Below are positions 38,170 to 38,495 of a stretch of 38,495 nt of DNA, piece by piece. Origin of the DNA: Parcubacteria group bacterium ADurb.Bin192 (lineage in GTDB: Bacteria; Patescibacteriota; Patescibacteriia; 2-12-FULL-60-25); NCBI GenBank assembly GCA_002070095.1, contig MWCR01000013.1, forward strand, positions 1 to 38,495, given 5' to 3'. Below the pieces are notes generated by a model. It searched no databases. It was not told the DNA's origin and was given only the letters and a program-made list of their open reading frames with translations. A program made the translations under genes and the position numbers. The first letter of the stretch is position 1. Each line of letters starts with the position of its first letter.

Positions 38170-38495
38170 ATGCAGGAGGATTCCCACGGTTTTATCACAG
38201 CCTTAAAAACGCATTGGCAGAGCTTGGAGCAAAAACAAAAGGCATTTTTTGCTGTTTTTGTGTTGTTTTCGTTTATGGCTCTTATTTTTTCTTATGTTTC
38301 AGTTAGAGAAGGTATCAGTGCGCCATTTAGGGTGTCGATGAAAGAGGCATCCAAGAACGTGGAGTTGCTTAAAGATCCGGCCGAAGAACAAGAGGCTCTG
38401 GCCAAGCGCATTGATTCAGATGGAGACGGTTTATCGGATTGGGATGAACAGAATGTCTACAAAAGTTCGCCTTATTTATGGAGCACGGCCGGGGA
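38170..38495 (+). CDS. Start of a membrane-anchored protein with a DSDGDG calcium-binding repeat (cut by the window end)
   Basis: The frame from ATG at 38170 is open to the last base (108 codons). It begins MQEDSHGFITALKTHWQSLE, has one membrane segment (KAFFAVFVLFSFMALIFSYVSV, about 23-44), and then DSDGDGLSDWDEQNVYKSSPYLWST (about 82-106). This is a thrombospondin type 3-like calcium loop of the kind repeated in many CPR surface proteins. A TATCAT -10 box at 38153-38158 would give a transcript starting just before the ATG. A GTG at 38161 is an alternative in-frame start. Confidence 0.7.
   Translation, partial: MQEDSHGFITALKTHWQSLEQKQKAFFAVFVLFSFMALIFSYVSVREGISAPFRVSMKEASKNVELLKDPAEEQEALAKRIDSDGDGLSDWDEQNVYKSSPYLWSTAG

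Overview
The window looks like a chromosomal segment of a candidate-phyla-radiation bacterium (Patescibacteria, probably near the Parcubacteria). This is an inference. It rests on reduced-style housekeeping genes packed between repeat-rich gaps, a shortened SMC, a ComEC reduced to its membrane domain, a VanW-type wall protein, a DSDGDG secreted protein, and few Shine-Dalgarno sites. TGA is used as a normal stop (rpoC, smc), so this is not a recoded lineage.

Left end (1-2400): an integron-like locus. A tyrosine recombinase at 1575-2399 points right. To its left, in the opposite direction, lies an A+T-rich cassette carrying an aminoglycoside/macrolide-phosphotransferase-like gene. That cassette ends in a long hairpin site at 65-194 whose outer boxes fit the integron attC core consensus (RYYYAAC...GTTRRRY). 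A further cassette gene begins at the window edge. A near-perfect 31-bp palindrome lies between recombinase and cassette.

2489-12225: a comEC remnant-type gene; a G+C-rich lipoprotein with an M23 peptidase domain and MopE-like Cys-rich repeats, which looks transferred; a four-helix-bundle gene between dispersed repeats; then recA, ftsK and a RodZ-like HTH membrane gene.

12226-16430: an accessory island. It holds a small ncRNA candidate (A, minus strand); a G+C-rich orphan gene with a ~720-nt leader inside inverted repeats of about 200 bp; and a ~400-nt, two-domain structured ncRNA candidate (B, minus strand) divergent from rpoBC. Between B and rpoB lie TTGGCTAA palindromes.

16430-31777: rpoB-rpoC, yebC, a membrane protein, ruvC, an MBL-fold protein, a one-TM protein and gyrA on the plus strand; then clpP and, from a separate unit, rbfA and an NrnA-like DHH phosphoesterase on the minus strand.

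31849-38495: an SMC with no hinge; a third ncRNA candidate (E) with promoter, 15-bp helix and terminator; a small protein plus a VanW-family protein; Hsp20; and the start of a secreted calcium-binding-type protein. Gaps in all regions carry families of dispersed palindromic repeats (TCATTGCGAG, ATCCTGAA, ATGTAGC and GGACGT types), often exactly at transcription-unit borders.

All calls come from reading the sequence. No database or folding program was run.
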